64,000 nt of DNA from Prorocentrum cordatum (Eukaryota > Sar > Dinophyceae > Prorocentrales > Prorocentraceae): positions 10,001-74,000 of the forward strand of contig CAUYUJ010003691.1 in assembly GCA_963575745.1 (NCBI GenBank). Direction: 5' to 3'. The stretch's first letter is position 1. Every line of letters begins with the position of its first letter. The position numbers were made by a program, and so were the translations under genes. Under the pieces are notes generated by a model that saw only the letters and a program-made list of their open reading frames with translations, was not told where the DNA came from and did no database searches. Shown here piece after piece: positions 43,636-55,159 of the stretch.

Positions 43636-43784
43636 CGCGATGGCCCCGAGATAGATGGCCCAAGCTGGCCCCGCGATGGCTCCTTGAGGACGCTTGGATA
43701 TGCAAAAAAACGGCCCCAGCCCCTGGAAGCAATAATTTGGGTCGTATAATCTTCGAGTGTACCCCAGAACGTCGGGGGTAACGA

Positions 43785-45110
43785 CTCCCACCAGCCCTCC
43801 TTGTGGGCGTAGGTGGTTTATTATAGAGTTTCCTCTTCCAACTCCTTCTTCCCCTTCTTCGGGGAAGGGTTTGCTCCTCCCCCTACCCCCTCCCCTGGAC
43901 CTGGACAGGGGAATTCGCGACGTGTTGGGGCGCCCAAGCAGGCCCGCGACAGCTCCAATATCGCCCCGGATAGCCCACGATTGGCTACAAGATGGCTCAA
44001 TATTGTTATATCCGAATAACAGTATTCCTAAATATGCAGCCGACGATGTTCCAATAGGCCCCAATGTCGGCCCACGATGGTTCCACTAATATGCCAACCC
44101 ACTTCCCAAGACGAATGATGCCCCCAAGAAGCCACACTTCTTCAAACACCGAAGGTAAACCACTGATAGTATGTGCCTTCTCGTTTTCGTTTCGCTTCCG
44201 ATGGCCATCCGGCGCCTCAAGACGGCTCCGCGATGGCCCAGGCTGTCCCCAAGATGGGCCCATAATAGCCCTAGTAGTATGGGCTCAATAATAGTGCCCA
44301 AGAGCGCTCCAATAGCGCCCAAATATGGGTCCATGATGCAATTTTAGGAGCGCCCGCCGAGGAGGGGGGGTCGTACTTATTATTAGGGCCCCCACTTTCT
44401 TGATCGATGTCCTCCAAGACGATGGCCCCCCGATGCGCCCATACGGCCCCGCGATAATGGCCCCAACACTACTATGGCCCCACGATGCCCCCAAGAGACC
44501 CCCGCGATGACCCCAAGCGGCCCCGCGAGGCCTCCCCGAAGCACCCAAGACGCCCGCGAGTCCCTCAGGACCGCCGCGAGACCCCCACGACGACGTCCCA
44601 CGCGGCCTCCAAAAACCGCCCAAGCGATATCCCAAGGGGGGTCCGAAATGCATTCATGAGATCTCCACGAGACCCCGAAGATGCTTCACGACGATCAACG
44701 AGGCACCCATGATACCCCCAATCAGACGCTCCACGAGGTTCCCAACGCAACTCCCAAGAATATACGTCCTAAAATGATCTTATGTATGTTCGTCATGTTT
44801 CCCCCTCCTCCTTCTTCTCCTCCTTCTCCTTCTCCTCCCCGCCCCTTTATCCGCCTACGCATTATCCGAGAACCATCGCCACCATCAGCAACGTCAGCAG
44901 CGCTATCAGCAGCAACAGCAGCAGCAATACCATCAGGATCAATAACACCATCAATAACACGTTCAACCTTCGCCACAACTATATCCCAATTCATCGTTGT
45001 TGCCTGCTCTGTTTCACTACTATGTGCGTCTCTGCTTCCCTTCTTCTGTCAATGTTCCTGGGCGTCGTTTCTGGATGGGCTGGTGGGGATACGCGAAGCG
45101 TCTAGATAGA
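43785..45110 (+). mobile_element. GATGGCCC-rich module, copy 3
   Basis: Left end CCCACCAGCCCTCCTTG at about 43788; GATGGCCC-type repeats; CAG/CAT-rich stretch (44880-44950); right end GTTTCTGGATGGGCTGGTGG followed by GGATACGCGAAGCG at 45068-45103. A further GATGGCCC array continues separately at 45200-45470. Confidence 0.7.
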
Positions 45111-45199
45111 ATGCGGACACATGCCCCGTTGATACATCCGCACAGCCCTATCACCCTAAAGCCATATAGCTCCATATGTGTACAATAGCCCTATAACCC

Positions 45200-45475
45200 T
45201 ACACTTAGAAGACATGGCCATGGCCTGAGGAGGACGTGTCCACGATGGCCCCGACACGCTTCCACGATGGCCCCAATGTGGCTCCAGTGGGCCCCATGTT
45301 GTCAAACTCCGAGTTGGACATGGCCATGACCCTAGTAGTAGGAATGGCCCAATATGGCCCCATCAACATGGCCCAAGGTGGCCCCACAATGGTCCACGAT
45401 GGCCCCAATATGGCCCCACGACGGCCCCGAGCTGGCCCATGCTGGCCCAAGATGGCCCCACGAGGTGCTACGTAG
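45200..45475 (+). repeat. GATGGCCC/ATGGCCCCA array
   Basis: Units close to CACGATGGCCCCAATATGGC with variable spacing. No gene. Confidence 0.8.
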
Positions 45476-45693
45476 AGAGATGATGATTAAACAACTATGC
45501 CAAACTACAATGTATATTTGAACTAGACTGGGGCGGGATGCGGACCGATCGAGGTACCTGCGACACATGTCAGAAATCCACTGATTGGGGTTTTCTCTGG
45601 TGTAACTTATCCACCCCCCCGCCGCTCGTCGCTCCGCCCACCCGCCCCCCCTTCCACCGCCTCCTGCCACCAACCGTGGTGCCCCCAGGCAGG

Positions 45694-45753
45694 ATGGATT
45701 CGGACTGGCCCGACCTGCAGCCGGCAACCAAGCGGCCTCGACTTGGGACCGCC
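45694..45753 (+). CDS. hAT-like gene, candidate first exon
   Basis: ATG 45694 opens MDSDWPDLQPATKRPRLGTA, an acidic start followed by a KRPRL nuclear-signal-like cluster. GTCAGT donor after codon 20 is in phase 0, matching the acceptor at 46934. The frame itself stays open to 45900 but becomes Arg-rich. The assignment rests on phase and style only. Confidence 0.35.
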
Positions 45754-45934
45754 GTCAGTCGGGCTCGGCACCGGCGTTGTCGCCAACGTCTTCGTCGTCG
45801 TCGTGGTCGCGGAAAAAGCAACCCCCGATTTTCCCAGGGGCTCCAAGGAAATGGCTCCGAAAAGCTTGAATTAAGGCGCCCCCCAATAATCCGACCCTAG
45901 AGCGCCTCAAGATGGCCCCAACAAGAGGGCTCCA

Positions 45935-46570
45935 CGACGTGCTGTGTATTTGTTGTCGTTCGGTGTGTGCTGTGTGATGTTTGTTGTCGGCGTTGACTGC
46001 GTTGCGTTTTTTTCTGCTGGGGCGTGATGCGCGACATTTTTGCTGGAGCGTGCTCTGTGGTTTCTGTGTGGTGCGCGGTGTTGTTGGCGGTGCGTGCTGT
46101 GTGATTATTGTTGGCGGTGTGTTCTGTGTGGTTCGTGATGCGCCAGTTCCGTGAGCGCGTTGTTGTTGGTGTCGCTGTTAATGTTGCTGATGTGTACTGT
46201 GTGATTTTTGTTGTTGGTGTGCGCCGTGTGATCTGGGTTTTCAGTGTGTGCTGCTGAGCGGATCTAGGGCTGTTTTAGGGCTTGGTTTCAAGGATTTTGT
46301 CGGGGCCAGGTCGTAGGGATGTTTTAATAGGGGCCTGACTTCAAGGATGTTTTACGGGCCACGTTTTAGGGGCGTTGCATGGGCCGGGCTTTAGGGATGT
46401 TTCAGGGCTGGGCTTTACGACTGTTCCAAAGGTCGGGCTTTATTTGGGCGTTTTTGGGCCGGGCTTTTTTTAGGATGGCGTTTTAAGGGCCGCGCGTTAG
46501 GGAATGGTTTATTATGGGCCTGGCTTTCCGGATGTTTTTGGTGGCTGGGCTATGTGTGCCGCGTGATTTT
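45935..46570 (-). repeat. Inverted copy of the 35.5-kb minisatellite module
   Basis: GTGCTGTGTGATTTTTGTTG-like sequence (reverse of the AC-rich tail), then units close to TTTTAGGGGCCGGGCTTTAGG from about 46265 to 46560. It matches 35490-35950 in reverse. Confidence 0.7.
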
Positions 46571-46933
46571 TGTTGCGGGTGTGTTCGATTTTTTTTTCGT
46601 TGCTCGTGCGTACTGTGTCTTCTTCGTTGTCGCTGGTGCGTGCCGTGCGATGCTGTCGCTGGTGTGTGCCGCGCGATGTGACCGAATTTGTTGTCCCCAA
46701 CGTTGGTTGTTGCCCCCAGGGGCTGGGGCGCGCCATCATGCTGCCCCAAGGAGGGCGGGCCGGCGGGGGTCTCCATGGGGCCTCTGGGAGACCTCTTCTC
46801 ATTATTTAGGCCTGCTGTGAGTTTACGACGGGGGTGGGGGGGGGCTAACAACAACTAACTACGGAAATCCCCGCGTGAACCCCAAGCACCAACAAGGGGC
46901 CGGGGCCCTCCTAGCGAGTTTTCAACGTTTCAG

Positions 46934-47287
46934 GCGAACCCCCCGCCACCCAGGACCGGGGCACAGTCGACGAGATCATCATCTTCTTCCCCTCGGACCC
47001 CAGCGCCTCCTCCTTCATCGCCGCACCCCGTGACCAGACCGCCCGGGGTTCCATTGAAGGCTCGCTACAACAAAGTGGTCAAATGCGGATCCCGCCAACC
47101 ATCTAAAAACGCCACGTACGTCGCCAAGTTGAGCACTACCGACCCCGACCGAATTCACTGGGAGAGCTGCAACGTCCGGGGTTGCGGGCATTGTCTCTGG
47201 GCATCGAGAAAGCGCAAATGGATCCCATCATACCCCCTGCCAGAGTCTAACCAGAGTTGGATTCACACAACCTACGACAAGAACAAT
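46934..47287 (+). CDS. hAT-like gene, exon with Cys cluster
   Basis: 118 codons in phase 0 after TTTCAG. Starts with Pro/Ser-rich sequence ([10 protein letters not shown]), then basic globular sequence [20 protein letters not shown], then [20 protein letters not shown], where C-x4-C-x2-C may bind zinc, and [14 protein letters not shown]. The donor GTACCG at 47288 is in phase 0. I do not know this segment from a named family; it is placed in the gene because of position, strand and phase. Confidence 0.45.
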
Positions 47288-47336
47288 GTACCGCGCGCTC
47301 CCGCTAGCGACCGCCGTGCCCCCGCCAAGAGAAAGA

Positions 47337-48265
47337 CTTATCCCAGTGCGACCCTACCTAGGAGTTGGAGCGTTTAGGAAAGCAGCATCTACATCTACTA
47401 CACCAACAGCTACATTACATCTACACCTGCGTCTACATCTACATCAACATCAACAGCGAGACTCACATATAATAATCTACATCTACACCTACATCTTCTG
47501 CATTTGCATATACATCTACATCTACATCTACACCTATATCCACATCTACACCTACATCTACATTTACATATACATCTACATCTACATCTACATCTACACT
47601 CACATCTACATCTACATCTACGTTTACATCTACATCTACACTCCTCGCAATGGTGATGATTTTGCTATGTTGTACTGCGCTATGCTATGCTATGCTGCGC
47701 TATGATATGCTGTGCTGTGCCGTGCTATGCTGTGCTATGCTGTGCTGTGCTATGGTAAGCAGTGCTATGATATGCTACGATATGCTGCGCTATTCTATGC
47801 TATGATATGCTACAGTATGCTAGGCTATGCAGAGCTATTATATGCTATGCTGTGCTGTGCTGTGCTGTGCTGAGCAATGCTATGCTGTGCTGTGCTAATG
47901 CTGCGCTGCGTGATGCTGCGCTAAGCTAAGCTGAGGTAAGCTATGCTCTGCTAAGCTAAGCTAACCTAAGCTGCTAGGCTAAGCTAAGCTCAGCTAAGCT
48001 AAACTAAACTAAGATGAAGCAAGCTAAGCTAAGCTAAGCTAAGCTAGGCAACGAAACGCTAAACTAAGCTAAGCTAAGCTAAGCTGAGATAAGCTAAGCT
48101 AAGCTAAGATAAGCTTAGCTAAGCTAAGCTGGGTGAGCCCAGAGGAGGGCGCAACTGGGGGAACCGCGGGGCGGATCCTGGGGGAACCGCCCCGGGCGGG
48201 GGGCACTGCCCGGCCCCTTAAGCATACAGGGTAAGAACCCTTCTAGGCAGAGCCTAGGTAAGGAA
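47337..48265 (-). mobile_element. CCTAGGTAGGG-terminus element, copy 5
   Basis: TTATCCCAGTGCGACC then CCTACCTAGG at 47352-47362; TTTAGGAAAGCAGCATCTAC; ACATCTACATC repeats; TATGCTATGC and AAGCTAAGC repeats; GC-rich segment (CCGCCCCGGGCGG); CCTAGGTAAGG at 48253-48263. It lies in the inferred intron between 47288 and 48401. Confidence 0.75.
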
Positions 48266-48401
48266 AAACATGAGGACCTGCTTTAAATGCCAACGGTTTT
48301 TCGGGGCCCTCGATTTGTTTGGCCTCGATTTGTTTGGCCTCGCCGCCGGGGGCCTTGCCAAGACGGCGTCCTAGTTTCAAACGTATCGCCAAATTTACCA
48401 G

Positions 48402-48672
48402 ACGCCGCGCGAGCGCCTGGTCAGGCGGCGGATTATATCTTTTGGGTGCGTGGTGTGCATGTCAGCCAACACGAATACTGCTTGGGGCAGGTGCAATATC
48501 GATGTAGTCAACTTGCAGAAGTCTTCTTTGAAAGGTCATGAACAGACTAAGTTACATTTGAGGGCTACTAAACTCTGGAGAGGGATGGATCCAGATGCCG
48601 CCGACATCATCCCCCCAGAGGTTGCACCAACAACGGACATGTTCGCACAGGTCCTCCAGCTCACGAGGAAAG
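48402..48672 (+). CDS. hAT-like gene, zinc-finger exon
   Basis: Reads TPRERLVRRRIISFGCVVCM, then SSLKGHEQTKLHLRATKLW and VAPTTDMFAQVLQLTRKG. C-x2-C followed about 30 residues later by H-x5-H fits a BED/TTF-like finger, the usual N-terminal DNA-binding module of hAT transposases. The start is taken at CAG/ACG 48402; CTAG 48374 is an alternative in the same frame. It ends with one base of a codon before a GCAAGT donor (GC type). The downstream sequence that stays open to 48803 is repeat-derived. Confidence 0.6.
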
Positions 48673-48719
48673 GCAAGTGCACGGGAGATATCCAGCTGCC
48701 TACGGCAAGTCCCGCCACC

Positions 48720-49080
48720 GCGCCTGGGTTGTGGGTTATGGGCCTCTTGGATGTTCGCCGTGATTTCCCGGGAGGCCTCTCGGGGGCATGTTGGAGACAG
48801 TGAGAGTTGAGGCCTCTCGAGAGCGTCTTCTTGGGGGCCTCCTGGCGGTTTCTTGGAGCCTCTTTCTTGGGGTTTCCTGCCTGGGGGCCTCTTGCAGGCC
48901 TCCTGGGAGCCTTGGGGCTTCCTGGGGGCCTCTCTGGGCCTATTCTTGGCCTTGTCTTCTTGGCGGGGATTTCTTGGGGCCCCACCGGGCCCTTCCTAGG
49001 GCTTTTAGAGGGGCCCAGGAGGGCCCGAAGACGCCCCCAAGAAGAAGAAGAGGGGCCCAACCAATGCGGCTCCCAGACAA
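48720..49080 (-). repeat. Fragment of GATGGCCC-type family (reverse)
   Basis: Phrases like GGGGGCCTCTTGGGGTTTCC and CTTCTTGGGGGC recur, as in the reverse copy at 40.7-41.4 kb. No termini of the module are seen. Confidence 0.5.
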
Positions 49081-49104
49081 CAGATCGCCCCCAAAGCGAG
49101 CACA

Positions 49105-50230
49105 AAATCGGAGGTGAGGGGGTGAGATCGAAGTGAAACGGATAGCCCCCCCTCCTACTGGGAAATCGGTTTCACTTTCGTGTTCGTGCGTGCCGCGCGC
49201 GCGGGCGAGGCGAAGCTGCGTGGGCGGGCGAGAAATAATACGTCTCCTGTAGTAGCTGAGGCGCGGTCAGACCAAACGGCTCCCTTCCAGCAGCCGGTGC
49301 CCCGCGGCGTCCCGCCGGCGCCCCGCTCGAGGGCCGGTGGCGCGCGGTGCCCTGCCGGTGTCCCGCCCGTGTCCCGCCGGTGTCCCGATGACGATGATGA
49401 TGATGATGTTGATGATGATGATGTTGATGATGTTGACGATGATTATGATGATATTGATGGTGGTGATGATGCTGGTGTCCCGACGATGATGATGATTATG
49501 GAAATGATGATGTTGATGCTGATGTTGACGATGTTGATGATGATGATGATGTTGATGGTTATGGTGGTGATAGTGATGGTGCCCCGATGATGTGACGATG
49601 TTGATGGTGGTGTTGCTGATGATGGTGATGATGATGATGGTGCCCCGATGATGATGATGATGTTGATGATCCTGATAATGTTGATGGTGGCCAGATGATT
49701 TGATGTTGTTGATGATGAACATGATGATGACGGTGCCCCGATGATGATGGTGATTGTGGTGATGAAGATAATGTTGATGATGGTGATGATGATGGTGCCC
49801 CGGTGATGGTGATGATATTGCTGATGACGATGATGGTGTCCTGATGATGATGATGTTGGTGATGGGATGATGATGAGGTGATGATGATGATGATTTCGAT
49901 GGTGGTGGCCCAATGATGATGGTGATTCTGATGATATTGATGATGGTGGTGTCCCGATGATGTTGATGATGGCGGTGGTGATGGTGATGATGGTGGCGAT
50001 GATGATGGTTTTCCGATGTTGATGATGATGTTGAGGATGCTGCCAATGATGATGATGGTGTCCGGATGGTGGTGATGATGTTGATGGTGTTGTGCTTGAT
50101 CATGATGATGAGATGGGATGATGATGATGATGGTTGTGTTCGGATGATGGTGATGATGATGGTGTCCCGATGACGATGATGACGATGTTGATGATGATAA
50201 TGCTGATGGTTGCGGTGATAGTCCCGACCG
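49105..50230 (+). mobile_element. ATG/ATCGAT composite repeat, right-truncated copy
   Basis: Left end GGAGGTGAGGGGGTGAG matches 29100. The GC-rich stretch with GGCGAGGCGAAGCTGCGTGG and GTGTCCCG phrases follows, then (ATG)n-rich sequence to about 50215. The ATCGAT array and right end are missing. Confidence 0.7.
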
Positions 50231-50514
50231 TCGCGCTTCTTCGCTGGATGCATCGCCCCAACTACTACTACTACTCCCGGATGTCCCCAGGCGAACATGG
50301 CGCCTCCCTGCCTGGGGCCCTCCAGGGCTTCCATGCCGGCCCGGGAAGCCCACCCAGGCATTCCTGGACCTGGACGGGGGCCCCGCGAAGCTTTCCCCAA
50401 GGCCTCAGACGGCCCAAGAATGCCCCAAGACGGCTACACGAGGCCCCCAAGAAGACGGCTCCAACAACAGGGCCCACAGCAGAAGAGGCCCCCCCAAAGA
50501 GGCGCATTCGCGCA

Positions 50515-50935
50515 TATACATATACGACCACCATTCGGGTGATAAGGAGGTTTTTTTGGGGGGGGAACCGACGTCTCACTCGATCGGTCCCACTATCGAT
50601 CTCATTATCGGTCTCGCTTGACCGACGTCACCCGATCGGTGTCATTCGATCGATTTCATCCGATCGATCGCACAGCCGATCTCAATATCGATCTCACCAT
50701 CGATCTCAATATCGATCTCACTATCGACCTCCCAATCGACCTCACATTCGGACTCAGTATCTGCATCGCTATCGATATCGCAAGCGATATCACAATCAAC
50801 GCCATCATCATCGACATCATCGTCAGCAACGCCATCACCATCATCATCAGCATCATCGGGACACCATCATCATCAGCATAATCACCACCATCACCAACAT
50901 CATCATCACAATCATCATCATTGTTGGGGGGAGTG
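50515..50935 (-). mobile_element. ATG/ATCGAT composite repeat, right-end fragment
   Basis: Starts with ACCACCATTCGGGTGATAAG (reverse of the family right end), then an ATCGAT-rich array (50575-50790) and a short CAT tract to about 50925. It abuts the acceptor of the next exon. Confidence 0.7.
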
Positions 50936-50966
50936 GCCCCTCAGACGACTACAGAAACCCTACCAG

Positions 50967-51531
50967 GTAGCCCTTGGCATTCCCCCGCGCATCAACGCGC
51001 CAAGGCACGGTGGCGGATCAAAGGCCTGGGCAGCAGAAAAAAGCTACGGGCTATGAAGTGGTGTCTGGGGGAGGCGGCGAGAGACCGCAAACGTGCTGAA
51101 CTTGCCAAGAGCACAGTCGCCAGCATCCACCAAGACGGGAGAAAAGGTAGATTTGCTGTCCGTTTCACTAGTTGCGGAACGGACTTGACCCCGTTTGCTG
51201 GAGTTTTGGGATGCGTCGATCTGGCAAAAGATTACACTCTGGATGCAATTGGGATGAGGCGCGCTACGATCGATATCCTGACTTCGTTTTGCACGCCTAG
51301 GAAAGGCGCGCCTTACTGCACCAGACCTCCCAAGAATTCGTGCGACGACGAGTTGCTGCAGCATTGTAGATCCATCGTTGAATTATTCGACGCAGATGCT
51401 GCGCCAGACGAACAATTGGCGGCAAAACTCCTCAAGGGGACTCGGGTCGCTTCGTACGATGAGCATTTCGAAGAGGGTTTTTTCTGCAACTTGCGAGTGC
51501 AAAACAAAGACAAAGCGCACGCCTCCCGCAG
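50967..51531 (+). CDS. hAT-like gene, exon with HQDGRKGR motif
   Basis: The acceptor is CTACCAG before GT; the split Gly codon from 48672 is restored. It reads SPWHSPAHQRAKARWRIKGL, then RKKLRAMKWCLGEAARDRKR, then TVASIHQDGRKGRFAVRF, where the Asp in HQDGRKG sits on a predicted beta-strand and could be the first acidic residue of an RNase-H-like transposase core. Further on: DLAKDYTLDAIGMRRATIDI, ELLQHCRSIVELFDADAAPD and DKAHASR. The donor is AG before GACCCA (GA type), in phase 2. Assigning it to the hAT superfamily is from pattern recognition. Confidence 0.6.
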
Positions 51532-51917
51532 GACCCAAGGGCCTTCGAAATCATGAGTGACCACCCCCTCCCCGCCCCATCCTCCTCCCCCTCTTCCGTT
51601 TCCTCCTCCTCCTCCATTGTTTCCCCTTGCTTTGTCTTGACCTCCTCCCTCCCCGCCCCCCCCCCTATCTTCCTCCCCCCCCTCCTCCGCCCCCCCCCTC
51701 CTGCCTGCCGGCCAGGGGCGGGGGGCGGGGCTCGCGGTCCTGGCGAACCCGAGGGGGCTCGACGGCCCGGCAACGTGATATAATGGCGGGCGCAGGGACA
51801 CGATGATATCGAGCACGTGGGAAGGACGTGAAGAAGAGAGAGGATGCATGAGTGAGATAGCGAGCATGGGGTGAGCGGAACGAGCAGGGGATGAGGCAAC
51901 ATTTGAGGTTTTCCCAG
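51532..51917 (+). other. Inferred 386-bp GA-AG intron
   Basis: It starts GACCCAAGG after CGCAG and ends TTTTCCCAG before GATCACC, so AGGA stands at both borders. It is C-rich with CTCC runs. Joining restores AHASRR-ITSRTWLRDPYLKQ. Confidence 0.6.
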
Positions 51918-52124
51918 GATCACCTCGAGAACGTGGCTGCGAGACCCGTACTTAAAGCAAATCTCGGAGACTTTCATCCTTAAAAGAACGTCAATCATGA
52001 AGCGCATCCAACACAGCGACGTGTACCGTGCTCGTTTCCAGAAAAATATTAAGCTGCAGCGCTACAGCAGGGAGTGCGCCGCAAACATGAAGAAATTGTC
52101 CAGTGCGAACCACCGCTTCGACAG
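51918..52124 (+). CDS. hAT-like gene, central exon
   Basis: 69 codons: ITSRTWLRDPYLKQISETFI, LKRTSIMKRIQHSDVYRARF, then KLSSANHRFD. The donor is AG before GCGATG (GC type), phase 2, which the acceptor at 57150 completes to give HRFD-SIALPLSRG. The short exon is helical, in keeping with the linker between the first acidic residue and the all-helical insertion of hAT proteins. Confidence 0.6.
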
Positions 52125-52274
52125 GCGATGGGCGGAATTCAAGAAGCGGGGTGATCGGGGGTAGCCCCGCCACGCTCCTGGGCGCGCTCTGACCAGGATT
52201 TCGAAGCGGCCCCAGCCGCGGCGACGAGAACTCCCCATGATGATGATGCCCCGAAGGCCGAAGCGTTCAAACTC

Positions 52275-54055
52275 AGACCTATACGACCACCCTTCGGATG
52301 ATAAGGAGGTGAGGGGGGGGGGGAATCAGCGTCGCAATCGATCGATCTCACTATCGATAGCATACTCGATCTCATTCGATCGATCTCACACTCGATACCA
52401 TTATCGATTCCAGAATCGATCTCACATTCGGTTTCACTATCGATCTCACTAGCGACCTCACAATCGATCTCACAATCGATTTCAAATTCGGTCTCACTAT
52501 CGACTCCACTATCGATCTCATTCGGTCGATCTCACAATCGATCTAACTATCGATCTCTCAATCGATCTGACTATCGATCCCACAATCGATCTCGCATTCG
52601 GTCTCGCTATCGATCTCACTATCGATATCACAATCGAGATCATCATTATCATCTTCATCAGTATCATCATCCTCGCCACCTCATCATCATCATCAGCATC
52701 ACCATCATCACCATCATCACCATCAGCACCACCATCATCATCCTCACCTTAATGCTCATCATCATCGTCATCATCATCAGCATCACCATCATGACCATCA
52801 TCATCATCCTGGTCATCATCACCATCACCCGCATCATCATCATAATTTTCCCTCACTGTCGATCTCACTATCTATATCACAATCGATCTCACAATCGACG
52901 TCATTATCATCACCACCGTCATCATCAACAGCATCATCATCATAATCATCTCCATCATCACCATCATCACCATCATCATCACCATAATCATCATCACCAT
53001 GACCACCATGATCACCATCATCACCATCATCATCATCAACAACATTGTTGTCATCATCATCACAACCATCATCAACATCCTCATCCTCGTCATCATCATC
53101 ATCATATTCATCATCATCAACAACATCAACATCATCATCACCGCCACCGTCATCATCATCATCCTCATCATCATTATCATCATCATCGTCCTCATCGCCA
53201 CCACCATCATCAGCATCCTCATCATCATCCTTATCCTCATCATCGTGGTCATCATCATCAACATCATCATCACAATCATCACCACCATCATCATCATCAT
53301 CCTCATCATCATCCTCGGCATCCTCATCATCATCATCTTTCACTGTCGATCTTTTTTTATTTTATAGTCGAACTCACAATCGACAACATCATCATCATCC
53401 TCGTCATCATCACCATCATCACCATCATAATCATCAGCATCATCACCATTTACACCATCATCACCATCATCAACATCATCACCATCATCACCATCATCAA
53501 CATCATCACCATCATCATTTTCATCAATCATCACCATCACCATCACCATCCTCATCATCATCATCATCATCTTATCATCAGCATCGCCATCATCACATCC
53601 ACCATCATCATCATCATCCTCATCATCATCATCATCCATATCATCACCATCCTCATCATCTTCATCATCATTTTTCTCCTCCTCATCATCATCATCACCA
53701 TCGGGACACAGGCGGGGCGCCAGCAGCGGTACACCAGCGGGGCACCGCGCGGCACTGTTCGCCAGGAGGGGCACCGGGACACCGGCGGGACACTGGCGGG
53801 GCACCGCCCGGTCCCGGACGCCATGTCGCCAAACATTTAGTCCGGCCGTGCCTCAGCCTGGGGCGCCGGGGCACCGGCGGGGCACCGCCCGGCCCCGGGC
53901 GCCGGGTCGCCAAACAACATTTGGCCCAGCTGCGCCTTAGCCACAAGAGACTTTCTTCTCCTCTCGCCCGCCCGCGCAGCTTCGGCTCGCCCGCGCGGCG
54001 CGCGCGAACGCGAAACCGAAATCGATTTCCCGACAGTATTATACTGGGGGGCTGT
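52275..54055 (-). mobile_element. ATG/ATCGAT composite repeat, reverse copy
   Basis: Modules reversed relative to 29090-30486: ACCCTTCGGATGATAAGGAG right end, ATCGAT array (52325-52640), about 1 kb of (CAT)n-rich sequence broken by short ATCGATCTCAC islands, GGGACACCGGCGGGACAC phrases, and CGCGAAACCGAAATCGATTT left side. The last few bases of the left end are missing. Confidence 0.75.
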
Positions 54056-54059
54056 CCAT

Positions 54060-55110
54060 CATTCCAATCCCACCAGCCCTCTGGGCGCATGTGGTCTAAG
54101 TCATTTCCCTTTCCAACCTCCTGCCTTTCCCTCCTGCTCGGGAGGTTGTTTACCTCCTCCCCCCCTCCCTGCGTGTGGACGGGGGGGCGGACCCATAACG
54201 GCGTCCAAGAAGATGGCCCAAGATGGTTCCAAGAGAGCCTCCGAGAGCGCACGATGGCCTCCAAGATGGCCCAAGATAGCGGTAGAGGGGCCAAGATAGC
54301 CTCCGGCAAGCGTCCGAGAGGCTTCAAGACGGCCCCAAGATAGTTTCATCTGTCCTCCGAGGCCTCCAAGGACCCCCCCAAGAAGATGCCAAACTCCTTC
54401 AAACACCTATGGACAATCAATGTTTTTTGTCTTCTGATTTTTTCGCCTCCGAAGGGCTCCTGTTGTTGAGGCCTCGAGAAGATGGTCCCAAGATGATCCA
54501 AAACAGCCCCAAAAGGTGCCCATATGAGAGCCCCAAAACGGCCCCAAGAACGCTCCAAGAGCGGGCCAAGATGGTCCCACGACTGCATTTTTGAGCTTCC
54601 GATGGGGGTGGACAATAATTGCCCCCCCCCCCTCTTCTTCTTTAGCCATGATAGGGGCCAAGAAGACGGCCCCGAGATGCCCCCCAAACACCCCCCCCAA
54701 AAAAGCCCCAAGGGGGGCTCCAATGTCCTCCAAAAGAGCCCGAAGATGGCCCCAACACGCATCAAACGAGCCCCACATACGCCCCAAGAAAGCCCTCAGA
54801 TGACCTCATGAGAGCCGCAATAAAGAGCACCAGGAAGCTCCAAGAGGGGCCCACGAGAATCCCAAGAGGGCCCAGACCAAATCAGTGCAACAGCCATTAC
54901 GAGTCATCGAAATACCCCTCACCTCTTCTCATCGAAGCACTATCGTAACTTGCATTGATTTCCATCTTAACCTTCAATGCGGACAGCTATGATGTGTGAT
55001 GCTTGTGTTCTCGACGACGGCTGCGCGACTGCGTGCGTTATGCCGCCCCTGATTCACCAACTCCCCTGCTGATCGTTTCTGGATGGGCTGGTGGGGGTAC
55101 GCGAAGCGTC
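54060..55110 (+). mobile_element. GATGGCCC-rich module, copy 4
   Basis: Left end CCCACCAGCCCTCTGGGCG at about 54069; CAAGATGGCC-type repeats; conserved 3' part from AATCAGTGCAACAGCCATTA (54888) through GCCGCCCCTGATTCACCA to CTGGATGGGCTGGTGGGGG and TACGCGAAGCG (about 55078-55108). This 3' part matches 38691-38911 closely. Confidence 0.7.
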
Positions 55111-55159
55111 AAGAATTCGATCTCCCCCCTCGCCTCCGATTAATGAAAACGGGCCCACA

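Noticed and set aside
49267-50400. 377-codon minus-strand frame rich in His/Ser/Ile
   Set aside because: Runs through the ATG-type microsatellite of a composite repeat.
52752-53840. 362-codon poly-His frame
   Set aside because: CAT microsatellite inside the reverse ATG/ATCGAT composite.
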